This document shows, piece after piece, positions 7,613-15,398 of a DNA stretch of 49,151 nucleotides. The translations under genes were made by a program, and so were the position numbers. The stretch's first letter is position 1, and the number at the start of each line of letters is the position of its first letter. The DNA comes from Acidobacteriota bacterium. Its GTDB lineage: Bacteria; Acidobacteriota; Vicinamibacteria; Marinacidobacterales; Marinacidobacteraceae. Location of the stretch: assembly GCA_022826825.1 (NCBI GenBank), contig JAJDUD010000042.1, forward strand, positions 1 through 49,151, written 5' to 3'. Below the pieces are notes generated by a model. The model saw only the letters and a program-made list of their open reading frames with translations. It searched no databases and had not been told where the DNA came from.

Positions 7613-9141
7613 CGGCCTGGGTCCTCGTCAGAGATTCGCGACTGCCAGCGCTCGATCTGCCGCGCCGCGGCGTCGCGGCCGCCGAGGCCGAAGGCCACCG
7701 CGAACGCCACCGCCACCGCACCCAGCACGATGCCGAAGGCCAGTTCGATGATCTCGTTGGCGATGCCCATCTGGCGAAGTCCCACCGCGGTGGTGAACAG
7801 CAGGATGCCGATCCGCGCCGCCAGCGCCAGGAGGCGCGCCTGCGGGACCCGGCTGGCGCCGATGGCGCGCGCCGACAGGTTCGCGAGAAATACCCCGAAT
7901 CCAAGGAACACCACCCCGAGCAGGAACTGGCCGGTGAACTGGAGGAGTCGCGTGAGCAACTCCGCCGCGTTGTCGAAGCCCACCAGGCTCGCCGCCTCGA
8001 TGCTCGCGAACAGCATGATGAGCGCGAGCACCACCACCCGTACGACGTTCGAGGCCGTGTGGTCATCGGCGGTGGCGGTGCTGGTCAGTCCGATCCGGGT
8101 CAGGACATGGTCGAAGCCGGCCTGCCGGAGCAGGTCGCGGGTCAGGTTCGCGATGACGCGGCCCACCACGTACGCGGTGAGCAGGAGCGCCACCGCGACC
8201 AGCAGGAGCGGCAGCGCGCTGAAGACCCGCCCGAGCATGTCGCTCGCCGGGCGGGTGATCACGTCGAGGCTCAACCGGTCGAGCCCGGTCAGGATCACCG
8301 GGAAAAGCACGAGCAGGTAGGTGATCCCGCCGAGCAGCGCCGACGGAGTCCGGGAACCCAGGATCCGCCGGAGCCCGAGCCGTTCCGCCGCCTTGTCGAG
8401 CCCTACCGCGGCCAGCAGGTTCGTCACCACCGCCTTCGCGATCCGGGCGATGAACCATCCGACGAGGAAGATGATGATGGCGCCGAGCACGTTCGGCAGG
8501 AAGGTGATGACCTGATTCACGACCGTCTCGATCGGAAGCAACACCCCTTCGAGGTCGAGCGCCGCCAGGATCGGCGGCAGGAACAGGAGGAGGACGACCC
8601 AGTAGACGATCTCGGGCACCGCGTGCGAGATGCGGCCGGGCGGCCGCTCGGCGCCCCGGTCGAGCCGCTCGTCCACGCCGACCGCCTCGAGAGCCACCCG
8701 CACCGCGCGGCGGAGCACCGCGGCCAGGAACCAGGCGGCGAGCAGCAGTACGAGCGCCCGCCCCAACTGGGCGACCATCCCCATGATCCGGCCCAACAGC
8801 GTCCCGCCGATGCCTCCGACCCCGGAGAGGTCCACGACCGACGCGACTCCCGCCACGACCAGGATCAGGAGCCCCCAGAAGACGATGCGGCCGGCGATCG
8901 CGTCGACATCCTGCTGGGAGGCCCGTTCGGGGCCGAGCGCCAGCCGGACCCCGCCGGCGACCCGGGACGCGATCCGCTCCTTGAGACCCAGCCGGAAAAG
9001 AACCCGGCGGAGCAGGATGACCACCACCAGCGCGAAACCGAAGGCGGCCACCAGGACGCCCAGCGCGATCACCAGGTGACCCACGGTCGTATCGAAGATC
9101 GGGGGCATCCGGCGCAGCAGGTCGGAGAGTGCGTCGAGCAT
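7609..9141 (-). CDS. Mechanosensitive channel-like protein with TM-helix repeats
   Basis: A 510-residue membrane protein of about ten or more hydrophobic segments arranged as repeats of paired helices, each with a G-W-F-I-A-R-like or similar end (FLVGWFIARIAKAVV, LTAYVVGRVIANL, GFGVFLANLSARAI). This is the layout of conserved TM-helix repeat proteins related to small-conductance mechanosensitive channels. The C-terminus GLGGRDAAARQIERWQ is typical of that group. It lacks a clear MscS cytoplasmic beta domain, so gating by tension is an inference. First gene of a two-gene minus-strand unit; its stop overlaps the start of the beta-oxidation gene. A TACCAT hexamer sits 6 nt before the ATG. Confidence 0.82.
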   Translation of the reverse strand: MLDALSDLLRRMPPIFDTTVGHLVIALGVLVAAFGFALVVVILLRRVLFRLGLKERIASRVAGGVRLALGPERASQQDVDAIAGRIVFWGLLILVVAGVASVVDLSGVGGIGGTLLGRIMGMVAQLGRALVLLLAAWFLAAVLRRAVRVALEAVGVDERLDRGAERPPGRISHAVPEIVYWVVLLLFLPPILAALDLEGVLLPIETVVNQVITFLPNVLGAIIIFLVGWFIARIAKAVVTNLLAAVGLDKAAERLGLRRILGSRTPSALLGGITYLLVLFPVILTGLDRLSLDVITRPASDMLGRVFSALPLLLVAVALLLTAYVVGRVIANLTRDLLRQAGFDHVLTRIGLTSTATADDHTASNVVRVVVLALIMLFASIEAASLVGFDNAAELLTRLLQFTGQFLLGVVFLGFGVFLANLSARAIGASRVPQARLLALAARIGILLFTTAVGLRQMGIANEIIELAFGIVLGAVAVAFAVAFGLGGRDAAARQIERWQSRISDEDPGR

Positions 9142-9153
9142 GCCGGGATGGTA
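9142..9153 (-). promoter_or_regulatory. -10-like TACCAT next to start codon
   Basis: On the minus strand TACCAT (9148-9153) is followed by CCCGGC and the ATG of the channel gene. There is no Shine-Dalgarno in the gap. Read as a possible leaderless promoter. Confidence 0.4.
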
Positions 9154-9295
9154 TTCCCCCGGCCGTGACGAAGCCCTTCAAGCAGACCCGAACGAGGATT
9201 TCCGGACCGGGCGGAGTGGTACATTTCTCCGAATTCAGGGTTCCTTCCGGATTTCCGGCGGCGGCCCGGGTCCCCCTCAAGGATTGGAGGAATTG

Positions 9296-10600
9296 ATGCG
9301 GCGCAGGCGGTTTCTTTCGTCGGTTGGCGAAGCGGGCGGCGCCGCGCTCGTCACCACCCTGTTCGGCCCGGAAACGATCCGGAACGTGGAGGCCGCGGCG
9401 CAGCGGACCGCGGGATCGAGCCCGGAAGACCTCGCCCGCGACGAGACCTTCTGGAGCGACATCCAGCAGGCGTTCAGCGTCACCCGCTCGATCATCAACC
9501 TGAACAACGGCGGGGTCTGCCCCTCACCCCGCATGGTCACCGAGGCGTTCGTCCGTTACGTCTGGGAATCGGAAGAAGCCCCCGTCTACACGATGTGGCA
9601 AATCCTCCAGCCCCGGAAAGAGAACGTGCGGCAGCGGCTGGCGGTGCTGTTCGGGTGCGATCCCGAGGAGGTGGCCCTGGTCCGGAACACCTCCGAAGCG
9701 ATGGAGATCCTGCTTCTCGGCCTGGACCTCCAGTCCGGCGACGAGATCCTCACCACGACGCAGGACTACGGGCGGATGCTCACCACCATCCGCCAGCGGG
9801 TGCGCCGCGAGGGCATCGATCTCAAGTTCATCCAGATCCCGACCCCGGCGGAGACCGACGAGGAGGTCGTGGAGGGATTCCGCGGCGCCATCACCGACAA
9901 GACCCGGATCATCCTGATGTCCCACCAGATCAACCTCACCGGGCAGATCCTGCCGGTGAAGGCGGTCTGCGACGTGGCCCGCGAACACGGCATCGAGGTC
10001 ATGGTGGACGGGGCGCACTCGTTCGCCCAGTTCGACTTCAAGCTCGAAGACATCGGCTGCGACTACTTCGGCACCAGCCTCCACAAGTGGCTGCTCGCCC
10101 CCAAGGGCACCGGGATGCTCTACGTGAAAAAGGACAAGATCCCGAAGATCTGGCCCATGATGCCGGCTCCCGAGCGCATGGACGAGGACATCCGCAAGTA
10201 CGAGGAGATCGGCACCCATCCCGCCGCCAATTTCGTGGCCGTCGGGGAAGCGATCACGTTCCACAACACGGTGGGCGCGAAGAACAAGGAAGCCCGGCTC
10301 CGCTATCTGAAGGACACCTGGGCCGACCGCCTGGCGGCGCTCCCGAACACCGAACTCCACACCTCGCGCAATCCCCGTCTCAGTTGCGCCATCGGTAACA
10401 TCAACCTGACCACGGTCGAACCGCCCCGGCTCCGCGACTACTTCTGGGAGAAGCACCACATCATCGTCACGCCCATCATGCACGAGGAGTTCCAGGGACT
10501 GCGGATCACCCCGAACCTCTACACGACCATGGCCGAGCTCGACTACTTCTGCAACGTGTACGAGGACGTCGCACGGAACGGCCTCCCGAAGTCGGCCTGA
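9296..10600 (+). CDS. Tat-exported class V aminotransferase (isopenicillin N epimerase-like)
   Basis: A 434-residue PLP enzyme. The N-terminus MRRRRFLSSVGEAGGAALV is a twin-arginine signal. The PLP-binding Lys lies in GTSLHKWLLAPKG, with the cofactor Asp in VDGAHSF and an early RNTSEAM phosphate-binding region. This fits the fold-type I class V group that includes isopenicillin N epimerase and cysteine desulfurase-like proteins; the reaction is unknown. The start at 9296 is chosen because GGAGG lies 6 nt upstream and the Tat motif begins there. A Tat leader fits cofactor insertion before export. The same leader opening (MRRRRFLSSV) recurs in the flavoprotein at 37537-38703. Confidence 0.9.
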   Translation: MRRRRFLSSVGEAGGAALVTTLFGPETIRNVEAAAQRTAGSSPEDLARDETFWSDIQQAFSVTRSIINLNNGGVCPSPRMVTEAFVRYVWESEEAPVYTMWQILQPRKENVRQRLAVLFGCDPEEVALVRNTSEAMEILLLGLDLQSGDEILTTTQDYGRMLTTIRQRVRREGIDLKFIQIPTPAETDEEVVEGFRGAITDKTRIILMSHQINLTGQILPVKAVCDVAREHGIEVMVDGAHSFAQFDFKLEDIGCDYFGTSLHKWLLAPKGTGMLYVKKDKIPKIWPMMPAPERMDEDIRKYEEIGTHPAANFVAVGEAITFHNTVGAKNKEARLRYLKDTWADRLAALPNTELHTSRNPRLSCAIGNINLTTVEPPRLRDYFWEKHHIIVTPIMHEEFQGLRITPNLYTTMAELDYFCNVYEDVARNGLPKSA

Positions 10601-10661
10601 TCTCTCACATGAACGTCGTCGGTCCCGTTCCGGCGCTGGGCACTCCGGTGCGACTCCGCTC

Positions 10662-12149
10662 ATGACCCATACCGGCGTGCATCCCAGCGCCGCTCCCGCG
10701 TTCCGCCAGTACGACCACAACCCGACGTTCTACGACGAGATGTTCGAGAACGACGGGTCTCCGCGGCAACACTGCGCCGATATCCTCGAGACCATCCGGG
10801 AGACGCCGCCGGATGACCTGAGGCAGATTCAGGAGCGGGTCACGCGCTCGTTCCTTCATGAGGGAATCACCTTCACCGTCTACGGCGACGAGCAGACGAT
10901 CGAGCGCGTCTTCCCGATCGACTGCCTCCCCCGCATCGTGCGCGGCGACGAATGGGACGACGTGGCCCGCGGGCTGGAACAGCGGCTCCGGGCGCTCAAC
11001 CTGTTCCTCCACGACATCTACCACCAGGGCCACATCATCCGCGACGGGGTGATTCCCGCGGAACTGGTGTACGGCAACAAGCACTACCGGATCGAGATGC
11101 GCGGCGTCGAGGTCCCCCACGGCGCCTACGTCTCGGTGTGCGGCACCGACCTCGTGCGCACCCACGACGGGTTCGCGGTGCTCGAGGACAACCTCCGCGT
11201 GCCGTCCGGCGTCAGCTACATGCTCGCCTGCCGGGATGCGATCAAGCGCAGCATGCCGCGGCTTTTCCGGCGTTCCCGGGTCCGGGACGTGGAGCAGTAC
11301 AGCCGGCTGCTGCTCGAGACGCTCCGGTCGCTCGCGCCGCCGCAGGTGGGTGATCCGAGTATCGTCCTGCTCACCCCCGGCGTCTACAACTCGGCCTACT
11401 ACGAGCACGCCTTCCTGGCCCGCCAGATGGGCATCGAACTCGTCGAGGGACGCGATCTGCTCGTGCACAACCGGCGCGTGTACATGCGCACGACCGCCGG
11501 GCTCCGGCAGGTGGACGTGATCTACCGCCGCATCGACGACGACTTCATCGACCCGGTCACCTTCCGCGAGGACTCGGTGCTCGGGGTGCCCGGGCTCTTT
11601 CACGCATACCGGGCGGGCCGGGTGGTGATCGCGAACGCCCCCGGGACCGGCGTGGCCGACGACAAGGCCGTCTATGCCTACGTGCCGCGCATCATCAAGT
11701 ACTACCTCGGCGAGGAATCGCTCATCAGGCCGATCCCGACCAACCTCTGCCGTGAGCGGGAGGGGCTCGCCTACACCCTCGCCAACCTCGACAAGCTGGT
11801 CGTGAAGATGGTGGGCGAGTCCGGCGGCTACGGGATGCTGGTGGGTCCCCACGCCTCGAACAGCGAGCGGAAGGAATTCGCGGCGGCACTCCGGGCGGAC
11901 CCGGACAACTACATCTCCCAGCCGACGCTTGCCCTCTCCCGGGCTCCGTGTCTCGTCGGGGCCCATATCGAGCCGCGGCACGTGGACCTCCGGCCGTTCA
12001 TCCTGCAGGCGGAACGGACCGAGATCGTCCCCGGGGGCCTCTGCCGGGTCGCGCTCAAGAAGGGCAGCCTGGTGGTGAATTCCAGCCAGGGCGGCGGATC
12101 CAAGGACGCCTGGATCGTGGACGTCCCGGAGGCCGCCGCAGGCGCCTGA
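10662..12149 (+). CDS. Circularly permuted ATP-grasp type 2 protein
   Basis: A 495-residue protein of the circularly permuted ATP-grasp family (formerly DUF404/DUF407). Recognisable blocks are YDEMFENDGSPRQHC at the N-terminus, VYGNKHYRIEM, a D-G-F-A-V-L-E-D-N-L-R-V-P-S-G metal/ATP block, VIYRRIDDDFIDP, and the C-terminal KMVGESGGYGMLVGP with SQGGGSKDAW. The family is predicted to form amide or peptide bonds using ATP. It stands first in a three-gene set with the alpha-E and transglutaminase-like genes, a conserved association linked to peptide modification. The start is the first Met of the conserved block; no strong ribosome site. Confidence 0.92.
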   Translation: MTHTGVHPSAAPAFRQYDHNPTFYDEMFENDGSPRQHCADILETIRETPPDDLRQIQERVTRSFLHEGITFTVYGDEQTIERVFPIDCLPRIVRGDEWDDVARGLEQRLRALNLFLHDIYHQGHIIRDGVIPAELVYGNKHYRIEMRGVEVPHGAYVSVCGTDLVRTHDGFAVLEDNLRVPSGVSYMLACRDAIKRSMPRLFRRSRVRDVEQYSRLLLETLRSLAPPQVGDPSIVLLTPGVYNSAYYEHAFLARQMGIELVEGRDLLVHNRRVYMRTTAGLRQVDVIYRRIDDDFIDPVTFREDSVLGVPGLFHAYRAGRVVIANAPGTGVADDKAVYAYVPRIIKYYLGEESLIRPIPTNLCREREGLAYTLANLDKLVVKMVGESGGYGMLVGPHASNSERKEFAAALRADPDNYISQPTLALSRAPCLVGAHIEPRHVDLRPFILQAERTEIVPGGLCRVALKKGSLVVNSSQGGGSKDAWIVDVPEAAAGA

Positions 12150-12151
12150 TC

Positions 12152-13126
12152 ATGCTCGCCCGCGTCGCCGACAACCTCTACTGGATGAGCCGCTACCTGG
12201 AGCGGTCGGACCAGACCATCCGGCTCCTGGGAGTCCAGGTGCGCTCGGTGACCGACAACACCTCCGCCCAGGTAGCGGCCGGCTGGACCCGGCTCTTCCG
12301 CAGCCTGAAGGTCGCGCCACCCGGTGGCGACCCGCTCTACGGCGACCAGCTCGAGGACTCGTTCCTGCTCGCCGACGCCTACACGCTCGCGGACTTCATG
12401 AGTTTCGAGCACGACAATCCCGGCTCGATGGTGTCCCTGTGGGGCATGTCGCGGGAGAACGCCCGGCAGGCGCGGCAGGAAATCACCCAGGAGATGTGGA
12501 GTCAGCTCAACCGGACCTATCTCTCGCTCCGCGACACGCAGTTGCACTTCTTCTGGAACAAGGAACCCGAGAACTTCTACAAGGAGACGTCCGCGCAGAT
12601 CTACCTGTTCCGGGGAGTGACCGACAACGGGCTCCGGCACGGACTCGCCTGGGACTTCATCCGGCTCGGGCGGTTCATGGAGCGCATCCAGGTCACCACC
12701 GAGATCCTCGACAACTACCGCGCAGCCCTGGACGACGAAGACACCGACCTGGATTGGTCGCTCCTGCTCCGCAGCTGCGCCAGTTTCGAGCCCTACTGCC
12801 GCCACTACACGCCCGAAATCGATCCCCGGAAGGTGATGACCTTCCTGATCCATGAACCGGAGTCGCCCCACACCCTCCGCTTCGCCGCCGAGGAGATCAG
12901 AAACGGCCTGGGCCGTATCGATCCGGCGGGCGGCGCCCGCCACCCCCTGCAGGCCGCACACCGGATCGCCGGGCAGCTTCGGGCGCTGCTCGCCTACGGA
13001 TCCCAGGAGCGGGAGGATCTCGCGGACACGCTTGCCGAGGTGCGCCGACTCTCGCGCGGGCTCCACGACGAGATCTACCGCCGCTACATCTTCTTTGCCG
13101 CGGACCAGGCCCTGCCAGGAAGATGA
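12152..13126 (+). CDS. Alpha-E domain protein (DUF403)
   Basis: A 324-residue all-helical protein. The N-terminal MLARVADNLYWMSRYLERSD is the hallmark of the alpha-E family, and LGRFMERIQVTTEILDNY appears mid-protein. It begins 2 nt after the ATP-grasp stop and overlaps the next gene by ATGA, so the three genes are translated together. The family occurs almost always beside the permuted ATP-grasp and a transglutaminase-like protein and is thought to be part of a peptide or amino-group modifying complex. Its own chemistry is not known. Confidence 0.93.
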   Translation: MLARVADNLYWMSRYLERSDQTIRLLGVQVRSVTDNTSAQVAAGWTRLFRSLKVAPPGGDPLYGDQLEDSFLLADAYTLADFMSFEHDNPGSMVSLWGMSRENARQARQEITQEMWSQLNRTYLSLRDTQLHFFWNKEPENFYKETSAQIYLFRGVTDNGLRHGLAWDFIRLGRFMERIQVTTEILDNYRAALDDEDTDLDWSLLLRSCASFEPYCRHYTPEIDPRKVMTFLIHEPESPHTLRFAAEEIRNGLGRIDPAGGARHPLQAAHRIAGQLRALLAYGSQEREDLADTLAEVRRLSRGLHDEIYRRYIFFAADQALPGR

Positions 13127-14058
13127 CGAAGAGCCCCGTGACCTCCGAAGACAGCCTCTACCGCATCGAACACGTGACCCGGTTCCGGTATTCGGAGCCG
13201 ATTCGGGAAGCCGTCGTCACGCTCTACCTCGAACCCCGGAGCGACGCTTCCCAGCATCTCCGGTCCTTTCAGATCGTCACCGATCCCGGCGCCGAACTGG
13301 GCAGCTACGAGGACTGCTTCGGAAACGCGGTGCATTTCTTCGACGTGCCCGGCGAACACGAGCAGTTGACGGTCACCTCCCGGTCCCAGGTGGCGCTCCA
13401 CGCGAGCGATCTTGATGAGACCAACGGGGCGGCCTGGGACGATCTGCAGGAACTGCGGACGCCTTCAACCTGGCATCTGCTCCATCCCACCCCGCTGACC
13501 CGGCCGACCGCCGCGCTCGAGGCCTTCGTCGCCCGGCACGGAATCGCGCGCGGCGAAACGCCCCTGGCGTCCATTCGCGAGTTGACGTCCCGCATTCACG
13601 AAGTGCTGGGCTTCGAGCGGGGACGAACGCGGGTGGACTCACCGATCGACGATGCCCTGGCGGCGGAGAGCGGTGTATGCCAGGACTTTTCCCACATCAT
13701 GCTCGCCATCGTGCGGGGCTGGGGGATCCCGGCCCAATACGTCTCGGGATACCTCTTTCCGGTTCACAAGGGGAGGGAGCAGGTCATGGCGCAGGCCAGC
13801 CACGCCTGGATCGAGTGCCTCCTCCCGGGCCTCGGCTGGGTAGGCGCCGACCCCACGAACAACACGGTTTCGCCACGACATCACGTTCGGGTCGCGAGCG
13901 GGCGGGACTATCGCGACGTTCCTCCCACCCGCGGGACCTTTCGGGGAGCCGCTCGACAGGAGCTGGAGGTCGTGGTCAAGATCTCGATGCTCGATCTGGA
14001 GCCATCCGGCGCTCCCGCACCCCTCGGAGACGCGCCATCGGCAGCACCCGGGCGGTGA
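13123..14058 (+). CDS. Transglutaminase-like cysteine peptidase
   Basis: A 311-residue protein with an N-terminal transglutaminase-associated beta region (YRIEHVTRFRYSEPIREAVV, about residues 10-30) and a core transglutaminase-like domain. The catalytic triad is visible as Cys186 (GVCQDFSH), His227 (ASHAWIE) and Asp243 (GADPTNN). There is no signal peptide, so it is probably cytoplasmic. Together with the ATP-grasp ligase and alpha-E protein it would supply the cleavage or transfer step of a peptide-tagging or -modifying system (inference from gene neighbourhood). Overlaps alpha-E by 4 nt. Confidence 0.93.
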   Translation: MTKSPVTSEDSLYRIEHVTRFRYSEPIREAVVTLYLEPRSDASQHLRSFQIVTDPGAELGSYEDCFGNAVHFFDVPGEHEQLTVTSRSQVALHASDLDETNGAAWDDLQELRTPSTWHLLHPTPLTRPTAALEAFVARHGIARGETPLASIRELTSRIHEVLGFERGRTRVDSPIDDALAAESGVCQDFSHIMLAIVRGWGIPAQYVSGYLFPVHKGREQVMAQASHAWIECLLPGLGWVGADPTNNTVSPRHHVRVASGRDYRDVPPTRGTFRGAARQELEVVVKISMLDLEPSGAPAPLGDAPSAAPGR

Positions 14059-14094
14059 CGGCGCGCGGCCGAACCCGCCGATTCGCCTGTTCGT

Positions 14095-14205
14095 ATGTTG
14101 CGTTTCGACCGGAAAACGTCCAGTATTCCTCGGTCGCGCGCCGCGTCCGCCGGGTGTCTCACCGGTTTCCCGGCTCACGTCGGTTCCGTCACGGGGCTGC
14201 TAAAG
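14095..14205 (+). repeat. MITE-family fragment, right half
   Basis: Aligns by eye with the right half of the element at 26890-27076 read in reverse. Shared blocks are GTTGCGTTTCG, CGGAA, GTATTCCTC, CGGCTCACGTC or its near match, and the end GGCTGCTA. The left half is absent here but a left half lies at 15026. The end of the fragment merges with the TAAAGT hexamer before the anti-sigma gene. Confidence 0.65.
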
Positions 14206-14206
14206 T
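14201..14206 (+). promoter_or_regulatory. -10-like TAAAGT before anti-sigma gene
   Basis: TAAAGT is followed by 10 nt and the ATG at 14217, with no Shine-Dalgarno. It overlaps the end of a MITE fragment (GGCTGCTAAAG), so a decayed mobile element may supply this promoter element. Confidence 0.4.
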
Positions 14207-14216
14207 TGACGCCCCG

Positions 14217-14693
14217 ATGGCACCGAGGCGCGGCCCTGGCGGTAAGTCGAAGGCTCCGACCTTCTCCTGCAAGCTGGACAAGGACCTGGGCGAACTCAGC
14301 GGGATGCTCGTCGCGCTCGAGGAGTTCGCCGAAAAACACGGCGTGTCCCCGCTCCAGACCCAGCGCATCACGCTCTCGGTGGACGAACTGGTCACCAACA
14401 TCATCAAGTATGGAACCCGCGCAATGGAACACGCCCACATTCACATGTGGGCCACGATCGTGGACGGGACCTTTCACATCGAGATCGAGGATCACGGGAT
14501 ACCATTCGACCCGTTTCACGAGGCGCCGGTCCCCGACACGACCCTTCCCCTCGAGGAGAGGCCAATCGGAGGGCTCGGTGTTTTTCTCGTTCAGTCCCTC
14601 ATGACCACGACCAATTACGAGCGAACCAAGGATCGAAACCGAATCACCCTGACCCGGTCGCTTACAGCCGGCGGCCAGGAGGAAGCCCAATGA
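14217..14693 (+). CDS. Anti-sigma factor serine kinase, RsbW/HATPase type
   Basis: A 158-residue GHKL-type ATPase. The N box is DELVTNIIKYG (Glu and Asn for Mg-ATP), the G1 box DHGIPFDP and the G2 box IGGLGVFLV. Such proteins bind a sigma factor and phosphorylate a STAS partner; the partner gene follows with an ATGA overlap. The start is the Met before APRRGPGG; a longer in-frame reading runs back into the transglutaminase gene and is rejected. No sigma-factor gene is adjacent, so the target sigma must be encoded elsewhere, or the pair controls another output such as a PP2C phosphatase. Confidence 0.88.
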   Translation: MAPRRGPGGKSKAPTFSCKLDKDLGELSGMLVALEEFAEKHGVSPLQTQRITLSVDELVTNIIKYGTRAMEHAHIHMWATIVDGTFHIEIEDHGIPFDPFHEAPVPDTTLPLEERPIGGLGVFLVQSLMTTTNYERTKDRNRITLTRSLTAGGQEEAQ

Positions 14694-15028
14694 ACCTGAC
14701 GGATGAAACGAAGAACGGAGTTCTCGTGCTCTCGCCCCAGGGGCGCATCGACACCCGCACGAGCAGCGAGTTCGAGCAGGCGGTGATGGCGCACGCCATT
14801 GGGCCGGACGGCGCCACCCAGGTGGTGATGAATTTCGGTGGCCTGGACTACATCAATTCGACGGGGATGCGTGTTCTGCTGATCCTCGCCAAGCGGCTGG
14901 CCGGAGTGAAGGGCAAGCTGGTGCTCTGCGAGATGAAGGAGCACATTCTGGAAGTCTTCAAGATCAGCGGTTTCAATCAGATCCTGACGATCACCGACAC
15001 CGAGGCCGACGCCCTCGAGCGGTTTTAG
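14690..15028 (+). CDS. STAS-domain anti-anti-sigma factor
   Basis: A 112-residue STAS protein of the RsbV/SpoIIAA type. The phosphorylated serine region reads YINSTGMRVLLIL (Ser in the expected position). The C-terminal helix DTEADALERF is typical. It overlaps the kinase gene by ATGA with GGAGGAAG upstream. Dephosphorylated STAS would bind the kinase and free its sigma factor (known for the family). The stop TAG is also the first bases of a MITE fragment (15026), so the repeat abuts the gene end. Confidence 0.9.
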   Translation: MNLTDETKNGVLVLSPQGRIDTRTSSEFEQAVMAHAIGPDGATQVVMNFGGLDYINSTGMRVLLILAKRLAGVKGKLVLCEMKEHILEVFKISGFNQILTITDTEADALERF

Positions 15029-15090
15029 CGGCCTGTAGCGAAACCCACGCGGCGTTCGAGCGACGATCCATCCCGGCTGAACCGCGTCGC
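15026..15090 (+). repeat. MITE-family fragment, left half
   Basis: TAGCGGCCTGTAGCG followed by ACGCGGCGTTCGAGCG and CATCCCGGCTGAACCG matches the left end of the element at 26890-27076 read in reverse (TAGCAGCCTGTGC, ACGCGGCATTCGAACG, CATCCCGTCTGAACCG). The matching right half is not present downstream; a right half lies upstream at 14095. Confidence 0.65.
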
Positions 15091-15124
15091 TCGCTCAACC
15101 GGGCCGAACTCCGGACTGTCCGCC

Positions 15125-15385
15125 CTATCTCGAGCCCGGCGGCTTCATTTCCCGGGGCGACCCCCGGTCCACCACTCGCACTCCCCGCGCCCGAAACCCG
15201 CCGGGAATTCTGAGCAACTCGAACTCCACCGCCTGACCCTCGATCAGGAACCCCGGTTCCCGGTCGAGGAGCGCGCTGCTCGGAACGTGGACATCCGGTC
15301 CCTCGAACCGCTGGATGAATCCCTCGCCGCGCTGGCGGTCGTACCACTTGACGACTCCCTCGTCCATGACCCCGGATTCTGACAC
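15125..15385 (-). CDS. Divergent cold-shock domain protein
   Basis: An 86-residue protein whose body is a cold-shock domain: GVVKWYDRQRGEGFIQRFEG for strands 1-2 and GQAVEFELLRIPGGFRARGV for the end. The RNA-binding motifs are altered. RNP1, normally KGFGFI, reads RGEGFI, and RNP2, normally VFVH, reads VHVP. Aromatic stacking residues are partly lost, so nucleic-acid binding may be weaker or different. It has a short N-terminal extension and a basic tail. It lies 13 nt behind the fatty acid desaturase on the same strand. Alternative start at the internal Met (MDEGVVKW). Confidence 0.78.
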   Translation of the reverse strand: MSESGVMDEGVVKWYDRQRGEGFIQRFEGPDVHVPSSALLDREPGFLIEGQAVEFELLRIPGGFRARGVRVVDRGSPREMKPPGSR

Positions 15386-15398
15386 GGCCGACCCGCCT

